Notes: a model not told the origin generated them from the letters alone. A DNA stretch of 64,000 nt from Geobacter sp. OR-1 (GCF_000813145.1 NZ_BAZF01000017.1:1-64000); one strand, 5' to 3'; positions 41,960 through 51,467 are shown, counted from the first letter of the stretch. Numbers and translations are program-made.

Positions 41960-43251
41960 AACTCCCCGGAAATCAGGCTGATTGCATCTCCATGCGCCTC
42001 CGGCTGTGAAAACGGCAGTTCCAACTGGATTCCACCTTTCCGAACGGTCCCTCCCACCAACCGGCTGCGCAACAGGGTGCTCTCAATGGCGCATTCACCG
42101 GCGTAGCGGCCCCTGGCGGTAATGAAATAGCGTGCCCGCTTCAAAACTACGCCGAGCTTTGCCAGGTCGTCAATTCCCAGGTGACCCTGGCGCCGTGCCC
42201 TGAGGATGCGCTGGGCCGAGCGGACGCCGATCCCCGGAATCCGCAGCAGCACCTCGTAATCGGCTCGGTTGATCTCAACCGGAAATAGTTCCAGGTGCCG
42301 CAGCGCCCAGCCGGTTTTCGGGTCGAGATTAGCCTCCAGGTTGGGGCGCTCTTCATCCAGCAGCTCGTGGGCCTTGAAGCCGTAATAACGGAGCAGCCAG
42401 TCGGCCTGATACAGCCGGTGCTCACGCCGGAGCGGCGAATCGGGTAGGGCGGGAAGGCGGTTGTCGGTCATTACCGGAATAAAGGCCGAATAGTAGACCC
42501 GCTTCAGCTCCATTCGCTGGTAGAGCTGCTCCGACAGGGTCACGATCTGCCGGTCGGTTTCCTGGGTGGCGCCGACGATCAGCTGGGTGCTCTGGCCGGC
42601 AGGGGCAAAGCGCGGCACTTTTCGGGATTCCTTGCGTTCCGCCCGGTTGACGGTTATCAGCTGGTTTACCTGCCGCATCGGCTCCACCACGGCGTCGCGG
42701 CTCTTGTCCGGCGCCAGCAGGGCCAGGCTTTCCCTGGTCGCCAGCTCCAGGTTGACGCTCACCCGGTCGGCAAGGAGCCCGGCTTTCTGCACCAGGAGCG
42801 GATCGGCTCCCGGTACCAGCTTCAAGTGGATGTAGCCGTTGAACCGGTACTCCTCCCGCAGGGTTCGTACCGCTTCGATCAGCAACTCCATGGTATGGTC
42901 GGGCGAACGCACCACCCCGGTACTGAGGAAGAGCCCCTCGATGTAGTTGCGGCGATAGAAGCCGATGGTAAGTTCCGCGACCTCCGCCGGAGTCAGCAGC
43001 ACCCGCTGCACATCGTTGCTGCGCCGGTTGACGCAGTAAGCGCAGTCGTAGACGCAGCTGTTGGTCATGAGGATTTTCAGGAGTGAGACACAACGGCCGT
43101 CACTGGTCCAGGTGTGACAGATGCCGCACGAAGCGGCGTTGCCGATGCCGTCCCTGTTCCGGCGGAAACTGCCGCTGGAGGCACAGGAGACGTCGTATTT
43201 CGCCCCATCTGCCAGTATCTTCAGTTTGTCCATCAGGTCAATAGTCGCCAC
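41956..43251 (-). CDS. TIGR03916-type radical SAM protein with helix-hairpin-helix, putative DNA modification/repair
   Basis: Protein of 431 residues. An N-terminal Cys-rich stretch (DVSCASSGS; ASCGICHTWTSDGRC) precedes the radical SAM motif CVYDCAYCVNR that holds the 4Fe-4S cluster, then VKLVPGAD-like barrel segments (HLKLVPGADPLLV; NLELATRESLALLAPDK). Near the C-terminus is a helix-hairpin-helix, LLRIPGIGVRSAQRILRARR, a non-specific DNA-binding element. This is the conserved putative DNA modification/repair radical SAM family; its substrate has not been established as far as I know. ATG 43251 has no strong ribosome site in view. Confidence 0.87.
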   Translation of the reverse strand: MATIDLMDKLKILADGAKYDVSCASSGSFRRNRDGIGNAASCGICHTWTSDGRCVSLLKILMTNSCVYDCAYCVNRRSNDVQRVLLTPAEVAELTIGFYRRNYIEGLFLSTGVVRSPDHTMELLIEAVRTLREEYRFNGYIHLKLVPGADPLLVQKAGLLADRVSVNLELATRESLALLAPDKSRDAVVEPMRQVNQLITVNRAERKESRKVPRFAPAGQSTQLIVGATQETDRQIVTLSEQLYQRMELKRVYYSAFIPVMTDNRLPALPDSPLRREHRLYQADWLLRYYGFKAHELLDEERPNLEANLDPKTGWALRHLELFPVEINRADYEVLLRIPGIGVRSAQRILRARRQGHLGIDDLAKLGVVLKRARYFITARGRYAGECAIESTLLRSRLVGGTVRKGGIQLELPFSQPEAHGDAISLISGEL

Positions 43252-43413
43252 AAGGCCAACTCCTTAGGCATGGTGGCTGAATAATAACAGGGAGAGATGA
43301 CAGAATATGTCATTAGTATCAAGGCGCATGCCCAATTCGATTAAAATAATCGGATTTGCGCCGGCCCGGCTTTCTGGTTAACTTATTACATTGACCGGAA
43401 ATTGGGAGGCCAC

Positions 43414-43854
43414 ATGAATAAGACGCTCGAACAGCTCCTTGATGATTCCCCCGACGCCATCCTTGCCGCGGACCAGGAAGGGGTCATCCGGTACTGGAAC
43501 TCCGGGGCGGAGAGAATCTTCGGCCATGGCGCTGACTATGCCCTGGGAAAGTCGCTTGATATCATCATCCCTGAAAACCTGCGGGGCCGCCATTGGGAGG
43601 GCTACCGCCGGGTCATGGCAACCGGGGAGACCAAATACAAGACCGGCCTGCTTAGCGCTCCAGGGATCGACAGGGAGGGGCGCCGGGTGTCGCTGGAGTT
43701 CAGTATGGTCCTGCTTAAGAACGAGGACGGCACGATAGCGGGAAGCGGTTCGATAATGCGGAACGTGACGGAACAGCGAAATCGGGAGGTTGCTCTCAGG
43801 GAGCGGCTGAAAACGTGCGAGAGCGAACTCGGCCAGCGGGACGGCCGTTCCTGA
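43414..43854 (+). CDS. Stand-alone PAS-domain protein
   Basis: Small protein of 146 residues made of one PAS domain (QLLDDSPDAILAADQEGVIRYWNSGAERIFGHGADYALGKSLDIIIPENLRGRHWEGY split here; LEFSMVLLKNEDGTIAGSG) and a PAC/coiled-coil end (IMRNVTEQRNREVALRERL). It has no output domain, so it may act by binding another signalling protein or as a simple ligand/redox sensor. The start is ATG 43414 (MNKTLEQ) with GGGAGG upstream, rather than TTG 43402. It is convergent with the HD-GYP gene and preceded by the radical SAM gene in divergent orientation. Confidence 0.87.
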   Translation: MNKTLEQLLDDSPDAILAADQEGVIRYWNSGAERIFGHGADYALGKSLDIIIPENLRGRHWEGYRRVMATGETKYKTGLLSAPGIDREGRRVSLEFSMVLLKNEDGTIAGSGSIMRNVTEQRNREVALRERLKTCESELGQRDGRS

Positions 43855-43889
43855 GGGAATTTTTTTGCCGTAAAAACGATTTTACCGGC

Positions 43890-44855
43890 TCACTTCTGCA
43901 ATGTTTGCTTGTTTACGATTTTCTCGAATGTGTCGAAGAGCTCTTTCTTGAACGTTCTGCCGGCTTCATCCTTCATGATCCGCAACGCTTCCGGATGCGG
44001 CGAGGCCTTGCGGTAGGGGCGCTCCGATACCAGGGCGCAATAGATGTCGCAGATCGCGGCAACCTGAGCCGACCGTGTGATGTTGTCCCCCTTGAGCCTG
44101 GCCGGATACCCTGACCCGTCCCATTTTTCGTGATGATGCCTGACGATGGTAAGGGAAATTTCATTGAAGCATCCCGCATTATTCAGCAGTTCATAACCTT
44201 TTTGCGGATGGGTTTTCACGATTTCGTACTCGATATTCGACAGCGCCTCCGGCTTTTCCAGGATATCTCCGGAGATCATTGTCATGCCGATGTCGTGGAG
44301 TATGCCTCCTACTCCCACATCCAGCATTTCGTCAGGAGAGATGTTAAAGGCCTTGTCGTGCACCAGCATGGTCAGAGCCGCCACTTTGACCGAATGCGAC
44401 AGGATATAGAGCTTGTCGGCGGCGATTTCCTGAAATACGTCCAAGAGCGCTGCGGAGGAGGCGACATGTTTCATGAGGTTTTTGATCAGACTCTTGCACC
44501 GGCCAATGTTGGATGACAGCCCATGAGGCGATTCCATGACTTCGGCCACAAATTCCATGGAGGTTTGATACAGGATCAGGTTTTTGGATTTTTCCGAGAT
44601 CGAATCGTCAGCCAGAAATGCCGTCAGATGCTCCTCAATATATGAGGTCAGATCCACTGAATCATCCATCTGCACATAGATGTTCTGCTTTCCGGTTCGT
44701 TCGAGCCGTTGCTGATCGGAGAGCGTGAACGGGCGGTCGAATGGTTTGTACAGTACGTAATTGGCACCGCTTCCCTTGGTGTAGAGTGCTATTGCGGGGA
44801 AGATATCGGGCAGTACGCATTCAAGCGGTATCGGTTTGAAGGAGTCTTCAGCCAT
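43890..44855 (-). CDS. HD-GYP domain protein (c-di-GMP phosphodiesterase-like)
   Basis: Protein of 321 residues. The N-terminal domain (about 1-130: PLECVLPDIFPAIALYTK, FDRPFTLSDQQRLERTG) is of the type often found before HD-GYP in Geobacter (DUF3391-like). The HD-GYP domain follows with LSHSVKVAALTMLV, GGILHDIGMTMISGDI, VRHHHEKWDGSGYPARLKGD and AQVAAICDIYCALVSERPY. The GYP is intact, and the HD is in HDIG. It would degrade c-di-GMP to GMP or pGpG. No kinase or receiver is attached. Confidence 0.92.
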   Translation of the reverse strand: MAEDSFKPIPLECVLPDIFPAIALYTKGSGANYVLYKPFDRPFTLSDQQRLERTGKQNIYVQMDDSVDLTSYIEEHLTAFLADDSISEKSKNLILYQTSMEFVAEVMESPHGLSSNIGRCKSLIKNLMKHVASSAALLDVFQEIAADKLYILSHSVKVAALTMLVHDKAFNISPDEMLDVGVGGILHDIGMTMISGDILEKPEALSNIEYEIVKTHPQKGYELLNNAGCFNEISLTIVRHHHEKWDGSGYPARLKGDNITRSAQVAAICDIYCALVSERPYRKASPHPEALRIMKDEAGRTFKKELFDTFEKIVNKQTLQK

Positions 44856-44968
44856 TTAATGAATTCCCGGGAATAATTAGTGACGCTGAGGCGCGATATG
44901 CAAGGGGATTGAAACATAATGTCACCTTTCACGTTAATGTCAACCCATAGTATCTGACAGAATTAAAA

Positions 44969-45083
44969 TTATCTTACCGGATAATTGTACGTCCCGATGG
45001 TCACCTGGACTTTGTTGGTCAGCACTACCGTACCATTGGTAATCGGGTCGTAACCGGCCGCATTCCGCCGGCGAGGGTAATGC
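44969..45083 (-). pseudogene. Coding-like remnant behind the cohesin lipoprotein gene
   Basis: In one minus-strand frame the sequence reads AAGYDPITNGTVVLTNKVQ, then VTIGTYNYPVR and stop (TAA at 44969-44971). It has beta-strand-like composition but no start codon in that frame. It lies immediately after the stop of the lipoprotein gene and looks like the tail of a related or formerly longer surface protein. Confidence 0.4.
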
Positions 45084-45095
45084 CGGTGCGCGTCC

Positions 45096-46226
45096 TCATT
45101 GCACGATCACCGTGACCCCTGTAATGGCACTTCCCTTTTCATTGACCGCTTTGAGATTGGTCACGGAGAATGCAGTTGCTGCTGGCGCGCCTCCAGTCGC
45201 GGTGATGTTGCAGGTCAGGGTGGCCAATGTCCCAACGCTGAGGCCGCTGGTGTTGACGATGCCGATGGTTGCCGCTCCGTTTGCATACTTGGCGGCGAGC
45301 ACCCCATCGGCCGGGAGTTTCAGGCTGCTGTCCAGGATGGCCGAGGTGGCGCTGTTGATGTTCAGGGTGACTCCGGGCGGCAGGACCAGGTTGAACTGGA
45401 TACCCCTGATCGCTCCGGCGGCAATGGTTCCCTGCAGGGCAAGGGTATAGCTTTTGCTCAGGGTTCCGGCGTTGGCCACATTGGTTTCGGCGGTGTTGGT
45501 CACGCCGGTCCGGTTGTTGCTGTTGGTGGTTACAAAGGTGGTCAGGGCGGCCTGGACCGTGGCGACAGTGGCGGTGGACATGCCGCTGGAGGTGATGCCC
45601 TGGGCCAGGGTGGTCAGGGTATTCTCAAGGCTGGTCCCCGTATCCTTGGATACCTGGGACACTGTGGCCAGCGCCAGGGTATAGTCCTTCTGGGCCTGGG
45701 TGGCATCTGCCAGCGCAGTGGCGGTGGGGGCCACCGGCAGGGTGGTGACGATGTCCACCTTGAAGATCTCTGAGACCAGGGTATTGGCGGCAGTAATGGC
45801 CTCAGGGGTAAGGTTGTCCGCCTTCTGTACCGCCAGTTCGGTGAGCGCCGTCACCGGCAGGGATACGGTCCCCTGGGCCAGGGGGAGGGCCGCATGGATG
45901 GGAGCGTTGTCGGGCACGGTTTTGGTGGTGCCTGTGGCCTCGTCCAGGTAAGCGCCGCTGGCCTCGGCCATGACCGGCCCTACATAGCTGCCGATATCGG
46001 CGGAGTAATAACCCTGGTCGTTGGTGGGGACGGTGGCCAGCAGGGCGCCTTTTGTTCCGTTGACCAGGGCATATATCCTGACGGTGCCGTTGATGATCAA
46101 TCCCTTTGAGGCGATACCGCTGACAATCGTATTAGCCGGTACGGTATTGGAACCTCCGCCTCCGCCGCAGGCGGCAAGGGTGAACAGTAACAGCAGTGAT
46201 GATGCAATGCGCATAAATCTCTTCAT
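45096..46226 (-). CDS. Lipoprotein with C-terminal cohesin-like domain
   Basis: Lipoprotein of 376 residues: signal and lipobox (LLFTLAACGGGGGS), a carboxypeptidase-regulatory-like beta domain (TIVSGIASKGLIINGTVRIYALVNG) and a Thr/Ala-rich helical middle. The C-terminal beta domain (about 255-376: GAIRGIQFNLVLPPGVTLNI; GVLAAKYANGAATIGIVNTSG; GTLATLTCNITATGG) follows the cohesin strand pattern, with the GxIxxIQF and GxLATLT landmarks. Cohesins bind dockerins, and the neighbouring exported protein ends in one, so this lipoprotein probably anchors it to the cell surface. ATG 46226 follows GGAGATGGT. The N-terminal half resembles the 25192-26097 lipoprotein. Confidence 0.78.
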   Translation of the reverse strand: MKRFMRIASSLLLLFTLAACGGGGGSNTVPANTIVSGIASKGLIINGTVRIYALVNGTKGALLATVPTNDQGYYSADIGSYVGPVMAEASGAYLDEATGTTKTVPDNAPIHAALPLAQGTVSLPVTALTELAVQKADNLTPEAITAANTLVSEIFKVDIVTTLPVAPTATALADATQAQKDYTLALATVSQVSKDTGTSLENTLTTLAQGITSSGMSTATVATVQAALTTFVTTNSNNRTGVTNTAETNVANAGTLSKSYTLALQGTIAAGAIRGIQFNLVLPPGVTLNINSATSAILDSSLKLPADGVLAAKYANGAATIGIVNTSGLSVGTLATLTCNITATGGAPAATAFSVTNLKAVNEKGSAITGVTVIVQ

Positions 46227-46328
46227 ACCATCTCCTCACATGTTTTTTGGCAACTTATCTGCGGCAATAACCACTCCCGTCTTCTTTAGGCCCCTTGGGT
46301 CCCCTTAAACCACGGGGAGGAGTTTGCC

Positions 46329-49300
46329 CTACCACGTCAATATCCCCACTACCTTTCCGAGTATCACCACGGCGTCTCCGATGTCGATGGTTCCATCCGG
46401 CGCCGGCTTGTCGCCCACCAGCGGGGCCACGTCACCTGCGGCCAGTTGGGCTGGTGTGGGGGTGGCAAGCTTTACGGCCATCTGCAGGGTCAAAAGCGCG
46501 TCGGCGATATCCACCGTCCCGTCATTGTTGATGTCGCCGGTGGGAAGGGCTGTCGATGGGGCATAGATAACGTTCCGCTGGGTCGTGGCGCTGTTACCGG
46601 CAAGGTCCGTGGCGGTCACTACAATGGCGTACTGCTTGGCGCCCGTAAAGGAAATCTGCTGCTGGAAGCTGCCGTTTGCCACCTGGGGTGCGTAGGTCTG
46701 TCCGTCACAGGCAATGCTGACCGTGACTGCCGTGAGGGTATCGCTGACCGTGCCGGAGATGGTCAGGGAGGGCTGGCTGGTGGTGATGTCCTGGGCCGGG
46801 TCGGAGATGGCCAGGGTCGGCTTGGTGGTGTCGGAGACAACGGTTCGCTTGATCGAGGCGCTGTTGCCGGCAAGGTCGGTGGCGGAGACGGTGATGGTGT
46901 TCGAGCCGTCAGCCAGGTTGACGATGATGGTGAAGGTGTTGCCGTCCATGGCCGCTGATTGGGGCGAGCCCGAGTTGACGGTTGCCTGGACCGTGGCGCT
47001 CTTGTCCACGGTGCCGGTGATGGTGACCGATGCGGCCGCCAGGGTGCTGTTGTCGGCCGGCGAGGTGATGGTGGTGACCGGGCTGGTGGTGTCCAGGGTG
47101 ATGCTGCGGCTGTCGGTGGTAGTGAGTCCGGCATTGTCCGTGGCCACGGTGGCGATGGTGTTCTTGCCCTGTTGTAGGGTAACGGCCGTGGAGAAGCTGT
47201 TGTCTTGAGCAAGGGTTACTGCAGTGCCGTTGACGGTGACGGACGTGATGCCGTTTATAGCGGTGGCTGTGCCGCTGACGTTGAGGGTGGCGTTGTTGGT
47301 GACGCTGCTGTCCGCCAGAGTGGAGACGGTAAGGGTGGGTGCAGTGGTGCTGTAGGCAACGGTAATGTTCTGGGTTGCCTGAGAGGCTGCGTTGTAGCTG
47401 CTGTCGCCGGCCTGGTTAGCCGCAATGATGCAGGTGCCGGTGGTGATGGCGGTAAAAGTGGCACCGGCTACGGAGCAGACGGACGGAGTCATGCTGCTGA
47501 AAAGCACCGGGCTTGTCGATGCCCCGCCGGTGGCGGTAACGGTGCCGGTACTGCCGACTATCACGGTCGGAGCGACCCCGAAGACAATAGTCTGTGTACC
47601 TTTGCCGACGGTGAAGCTTTGTGTTGCCTGGGAAGCGGCAAGGTAGTTGGCATCACCACCCTGATTGGCTGCAATGGTGCAGGTGCCGACGGTTACGCCG
47701 GTTACGGTTGAGCCGCTGACAGTGCAAATTCCCGGCGTGGTTGAACTGAAGCCGACTGCCAGGCCGGACGTGGCAATGGCGCTGACCGTGCCGCTGCTGC
47801 CGGCCGCAACGGTCGGGGCGAGGCCAAAGGTGATGGTCTGGCTTCCCTTGCCGATAGTGAAGCTCTGAGTAACCGTGGCGGCGGCATTGTAGTTAGCGTT
47901 GCCCGCCTGGGCGGCGGCAATGGTGCAGCTGCCCGCGGTAATGCCGGTGACGGTGGTGCCACTGACCGTGCAGACTGGCGCTGTTTGCGAGCTGAACGTG
48001 ACGGCATTGCCGCTGGCGCCACCTGTGGCGCTGACAGTGCCGTTGCCGCCGACCGCGACGGTCGGAGCAGCGCCAAAGGCGATGGCCTGGCTCACCTTGC
48101 TGTTGGTCAGGTTGAAATTCGCGGTGAGCGCAGCGACCGTGGCGGTAACGGTATATGCTCCGGCTGTCGCGTTGGCTGCAGGGCTGAACGCAGCGATGCC
48201 GTTAGAGGCAGTATTGACACTGCCGCCCGCAGTTATGCCGGCCCCGCTTCCGGGTCCGGCAAAAGTTACACTGATGCCGTCCAGTAAGCCGCCCAGGGAA
48301 TCGGTGACCTTCGCAGAGAGTGGCGTAGCGAATGCTGCGTTGATGATCGCAGACTGCGGTGAGCCGCCGGTTGCGATCACACTGGCTACAGCGCCCCTCT
48401 CATAGGCGCCGATGTCGCAGGTTGCGTCCTGTGGCCGTGCCATGCCACGCTGGTCAGCGGCAGGGCCGGTGGCGCAGTTGCCGGCGTTAATTGCCGGTGA
48501 GCCGCTAAGCAGCATCATGGTCCTGGTCGGCCCGCCGTTGTTGGCAAGGGGGCCGAGTTTGGGGTCGACATTGAGATTACCCGCGCCTGCATACCCTCCC
48601 TGGACGATGCTGTTGGTAACGGTGATAGTGTCACCGTTGTAGATTTCGCTGCCACCGTTCCCCCAGAGAATGCTGTTGCGGATCAGTGCGGTATCGTCAT
48701 TGTATACTCCCACAGCAGAGTTGCCCGAGATGGTGGAGTTTTCCACCGTCAAATTGCTCAACAGGTTGTTATATATGCCGCTTCCGGTCGATGCGGTATT
48801 GACGGTAATGGTGGTGTTGCTGATGGTCGCCGTGCTGCCGATATTGTTATAGACACCGCCTCCGAAGGCATCGGCTATGTTGCCGGTGATTGTGCAGCCG
48901 GATACGGTCAGGGTGGCGCCGGTCTCATTGTAGATGCCGCTTCCCGATGAGGCAACCGCATGGTTGCCGGTAATGAGAGCGTTGCTGATTGTAAGAATGC
49001 CTCGGTTGAAAAGAGACGGGCCGTCGAACCAACTGCCGTTGGCGAGGGTTAGTCCGGCAATCTGGACGGTCTTGCCCGCATTGACCTCAAAGATGCGGAC
49101 GCTCCCCCCGCCGCTGATGCTCAGGCTGGCTGCCCCCGGACCGTTTATGGTCAGATCCTTGTCGATAGTGATCTGCGAGCTCAGCGTTATTGTCTGGCCG
49201 TTCAACGCAGCATTAAAAGTGATGGCGTCGCCGGGATTGGCCCCTGCTATGGTGTCACGCAGGCTGCCGGCGCCGCTGTCGTTGGTGTTGGTAACGGTAA

Positions 49301-51467
49301 GGGTGGCCGCCACCGGTACACCCGATGCCGTGGCCCCGAAAGCCGTTTCGGTCGAACCGCCGTTGCGTGCCTTCACCTGGAAGGTGTAGGTGGTGCCGGT
49401 GGTGAGGCCGGTGACGGTCTTGGTCCCCCAGGTGACCGCGTTCTGCCAGACCGCGCCGGCACCCAGCGTACCGTCCGCCTGGACGTAATTGCCGGTACTG
49501 GTCTCCTGGATGGCGAATTCCGTCCCGCTCGGGTTGCTGTTAACGTTGACGGCCACATCCAGGGTGGTGGCGGTAGGGTTATTCACTGTTGGCGCCGAAG
49601 GCACGTTGGCCAGGGTCCAGAAGGCGACGCGAGCGCCGTAGCCGGTGCCATTGGCGCTCGTTGCATAAGCGCGGGCGTTGTACTGGGTATTGACAGACAG
49701 GGAGGTCAGGGAGGCGTTAAAGGCGCCGGTGCCGAAGCTGCCGTTTTCGCTGATATTGGTGACGCCGGCATCGCCGATAATCTTGTCCGTATTGGAATAG
49801 GCCCAGTAGATCGCGCCGCGAGTCGTGGCATTGGCGCCGTTGGTGGCTGTGATGTTGCCATTGCCGGTGGCGGCAGTGGCACTGATACTTGACGCTGCCT
49901 GAGTGGTGACGGTGGGGGCGGCGACCGGTGTGCCCGAGGCAGTGGCACCGAAAGACGTCTCGGTCGAGCCGCCGTTACGCGCCTTGACCTGGAAGGTGTA
50001 GGTGCTGCCGGTGGTCAGGCCGGTGACGGTCTTGGTGCCCCAGGTGGCGGCGGTCTGCCAGACCGCGCCGGCACCCAGCGTACCGTCCGCCTGCACGTAA
50101 TTGCCGGTGCCGGTCTCCTGAATGGTGAATTCCGTCCCGCTCGGGTTGCTGTTGACGTTGACGCTGACATCAAGCGTCGTGGCGGTCGGGTTATTCACCG
50201 TCGGCGCCGCCGGGACGTTGGCCAGGGTCCAGAAGGCAACGCGGGCGCCGTAGCCGGTGCCGATGGCGTTGACGGCATAAGCCCGTGTGTTGTACTGGGT
50301 GTTGACCGAAAGAGATGTCTGTGATGCGGTAAAGGCGCCGGTGCCGAAGTTGCCATTTTCACTGACATTGGTGACGCCAGCATCGCCGATGATCTTGTCT
50401 GTGTTGGTGTAGGCATAGTAGATCACCCCGCGGGTTGTGGCATTGACGCCGTTGGTGGCGGTGATTGTGCCGTTGCCTGTGGCCGACGTAGCGGCTATGG
50501 CCGACGCCGCTTGAGTGGAAACGGTTGGAGCATCGGCATTGGTTGCAAAATTCACCACTCCGCCATAACTGGTTCCCACACTATTCGTCGCATAGGCCTG
50601 GACGTAATAGGTCGTAGCGGGAGACAAAGAAGCAATCAATTCGCTAAAGGTTCCTGTCCCACTGCCATTGGCGTCTTGAGTAACTCCAGGTTCGCCAATC
50701 GTCGGGGTCAGGTCCGTGGAAGAGTAAACGACACCCCGGCCCGTCACGGTTGCTCCACAATCGGCAGTCACATTGCCACCCAGTGTTGCCGATGTTGCTC
50801 CATAGGTGGAAACGGTGGTCGTGGTCAAGGTCGGGGACCGGGACAAGACGAGCTGAATATTATCGAATTCAATATAATCATCCGTATTTGTTGAAACCTG
50901 GGCATACAAGATGACGTTCAGCTTTCTTGTATTCGTATTCAAATTGGCGATCGTTACGCTGGATGTCACCCAAACGTCTCCGCTTGTATTGCCATCGATC
51001 TCGGATGTTTGCAAAAGAGCATTGGAAGCATCCAGCTCTTGCACGCGAAGGATGCAGTTTGAAGCCGCATAGAATTTCTTCACCTCACCGCTTAGCACGG
51101 CCCGGACGCTGCCCGCAGCAATGTCGGCGGCAAGGGAAGTGATGTCAATGATCTGGGAAAGCGACTCATTTCCGGAAGCGGATCCCGGATAATAATCAAA
51201 GGCGTAACCGCCGCTTGGACTGTTGCTGACGCCACTGCCCGAGGGACTCAAAGCAACAAAGACCGGGCCTGAATTTGTCCAATTTGCAAGGCTGTTGGTT
51301 TCGGCATCGCCATTAAGCACCAGATTGGCGCCGTAACTCGCCGCCATTGCCTGGCTGCTCATCATCAAAGCAATCAGAAGGCAGAATGTCTGGATAATGT
51401 TTTTAATCCCACTGATCATAGTAACGGGGGAAATTACCCTATCAATTATCTTGCGCAGGGTTGTCAT
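46329..51467 (-). CDS. Large exported multidomain protein with C-terminal dockerin
   Basis: Protein of 1712 residues. In order it has a signal peptide (cut near SQAMAA), an N-terminal jelly-roll-like domain (LVLNGDAETNSLANWTNSG; YIEFDNIQLV) and fibronectin-III-like modules. Two of these are a 204-residue near-identical tandem duplication. A parallel beta-helix with choice-of-anchor-Q ending (PAINAGNCATGPAADQRGM, CDIGAYE; about 720-985) follows, then Ig-like domains and three repeats with CTVSGTTVTGITAGSCTIAA. A C-terminal dockerin has two Ca-loops (DINNDGTVDIADALLTLQ and PDGTIDIGDAVVILGK). The architecture is that of adhesins or polysaccharide-binding exoproteins; no catalytic site is recognisable. 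GGAGG precedes ATG 51467. The cohesin-like lipoprotein lies 102 bases downstream on the same strand. Confidence 0.88.
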   Translation of the reverse strand: MTTLRKIIDRVISPVTMISGIKNIIQTFCLLIALMMSSQAMAASYGANLVLNGDAETNSLANWTNSGPVFVALSPSGSGVSNSPSGGYAFDYYPGSASGNESLSQIIDITSLAADIAAGSVRAVLSGEVKKFYAASNCILRVQELDASNALLQTSEIDGNTSGDVWVTSSVTIANLNTNTRKLNVILYAQVSTNTDDYIEFDNIQLVLSRSPTLTTTTVSTYGATSATLGGNVTADCGATVTGRGVVYSSTDLTPTIGEPGVTQDANGSGTGTFSELIASLSPATTYYVQAYATNSVGTSYGGVVNFATNADAPTVSTQAASAIAATSATGNGTITATNGVNATTRGVIYYAYTNTDKIIGDAGVTNVSENGNFGTGAFTASQTSLSVNTQYNTRAYAVNAIGTGYGARVAFWTLANVPAAPTVNNPTATTLDVSVNVNSNPSGTEFTIQETGTGNYVQADGTLGAGAVWQTAATWGTKTVTGLTTGSTYTFQVKARNGGSTETSFGATASGTPVAAPTVTTQAASSISATAATGNGNITATNGANATTRGAIYWAYSNTDKIIGDAGVTNISENGSFGTGAFNASLTSLSVNTQYNARAYATSANGTGYGARVAFWTLANVPSAPTVNNPTATTLDVAVNVNSNPSGTEFAIQETSTGNYVQADGTLGAGAVWQNAVTWGTKTVTGLTTGTTYTFQVKARNGGSTETAFGATASGVPVAATLTVTNTNDSGAGSLRDTIAGANPGDAITFNAALNGQTITLSSQITIDKDLTINGPGAASLSISGGGSVRIFEVNAGKTVQIAGLTLANGSWFDGPSLFNRGILTISNALITGNHAVASSGSGIYNETGATLTVSGCTITGNIADAFGGGVYNNIGSTATISNTTITVNTASTGSGIYNNLLSNLTVENSTISGNSAVGVYNDDTALIRNSILWGNGGSEIYNGDTITVTNSIVQGGYAGAGNLNVDPKLGPLANNGGPTRTMMLLSGSPAINAGNCATGPAADQRGMARPQDATCDIGAYERGAVASVIATGGSPQSAIINAAFATPLSAKVTDSLGGLLDGISVTFAGPGSGAGITAGGSVNTASNGIAAFSPAANATAGAYTVTATVAALTANFNLTNSKVSQAIAFGAAPTVAVGGNGTVSATGGASGNAVTFSSQTAPVCTVSGTTVTGITAGSCTIAAAQAGNANYNAAATVTQSFTIGKGSQTITFGLAPTVAAGSSGTVSAIATSGLAVGFSSTTPGICTVSGSTVTGVTVGTCTIAANQGGDANYLAASQATQSFTVGKGTQTIVFGVAPTVIVGSTGTVTATGGASTSPVLFSSMTPSVCSVAGATFTAITTGTCIIAANQAGDSSYNAASQATQNITVAYSTTAPTLTVSTLADSSVTNNATLNVSGTATAINGITSVTVNGTAVTLAQDNSFSTAVTLQQGKNTIATVATDNAGLTTTDSRSITLDTTSPVTTITSPADNSTLAAASVTITGTVDKSATVQATVNSGSPQSAAMDGNTFTIIVNLADGSNTITVSATDLAGNSASIKRTVVSDTTKPTLAISDPAQDITTSQPSLTISGTVSDTLTAVTVSIACDGQTYAPQVANGSFQQQISFTGAKQYAIVVTATDLAGNSATTQRNVIYAPSTALPTGDINNDGTVDIADALLTLQMAVKLATPTPAQLAAGDVAPLVGDKPAPDGTIDIGDAVVILGKVVGILTW
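49309..50532 (-). repeat. 612-bp tandem duplication inside the dockerin protein gene
   Basis: Two copies (about 49309-49920 and 49921-50532) are aligned at exactly 612 bases, i.e. 204 codons, and keep the frame. Shared landmarks are GTEF.IQET.TGNYVQADGTLGAG-type segments, GYGARVAFWTLANVP and TVTGLTTG.TYTFQVKARNGG. The copies differ at scattered positions, so the duplication is not brand new, and each copy is one module pair. Confidence 0.85.

Noticed and set aside
46329-51467. Many long open frames on the plus strand across the dockerin protein gene
   Set aside because: They are antisense shadows of a repetitive G/C-rich gene; the minus frame has signal peptide, domains and ribosome site.
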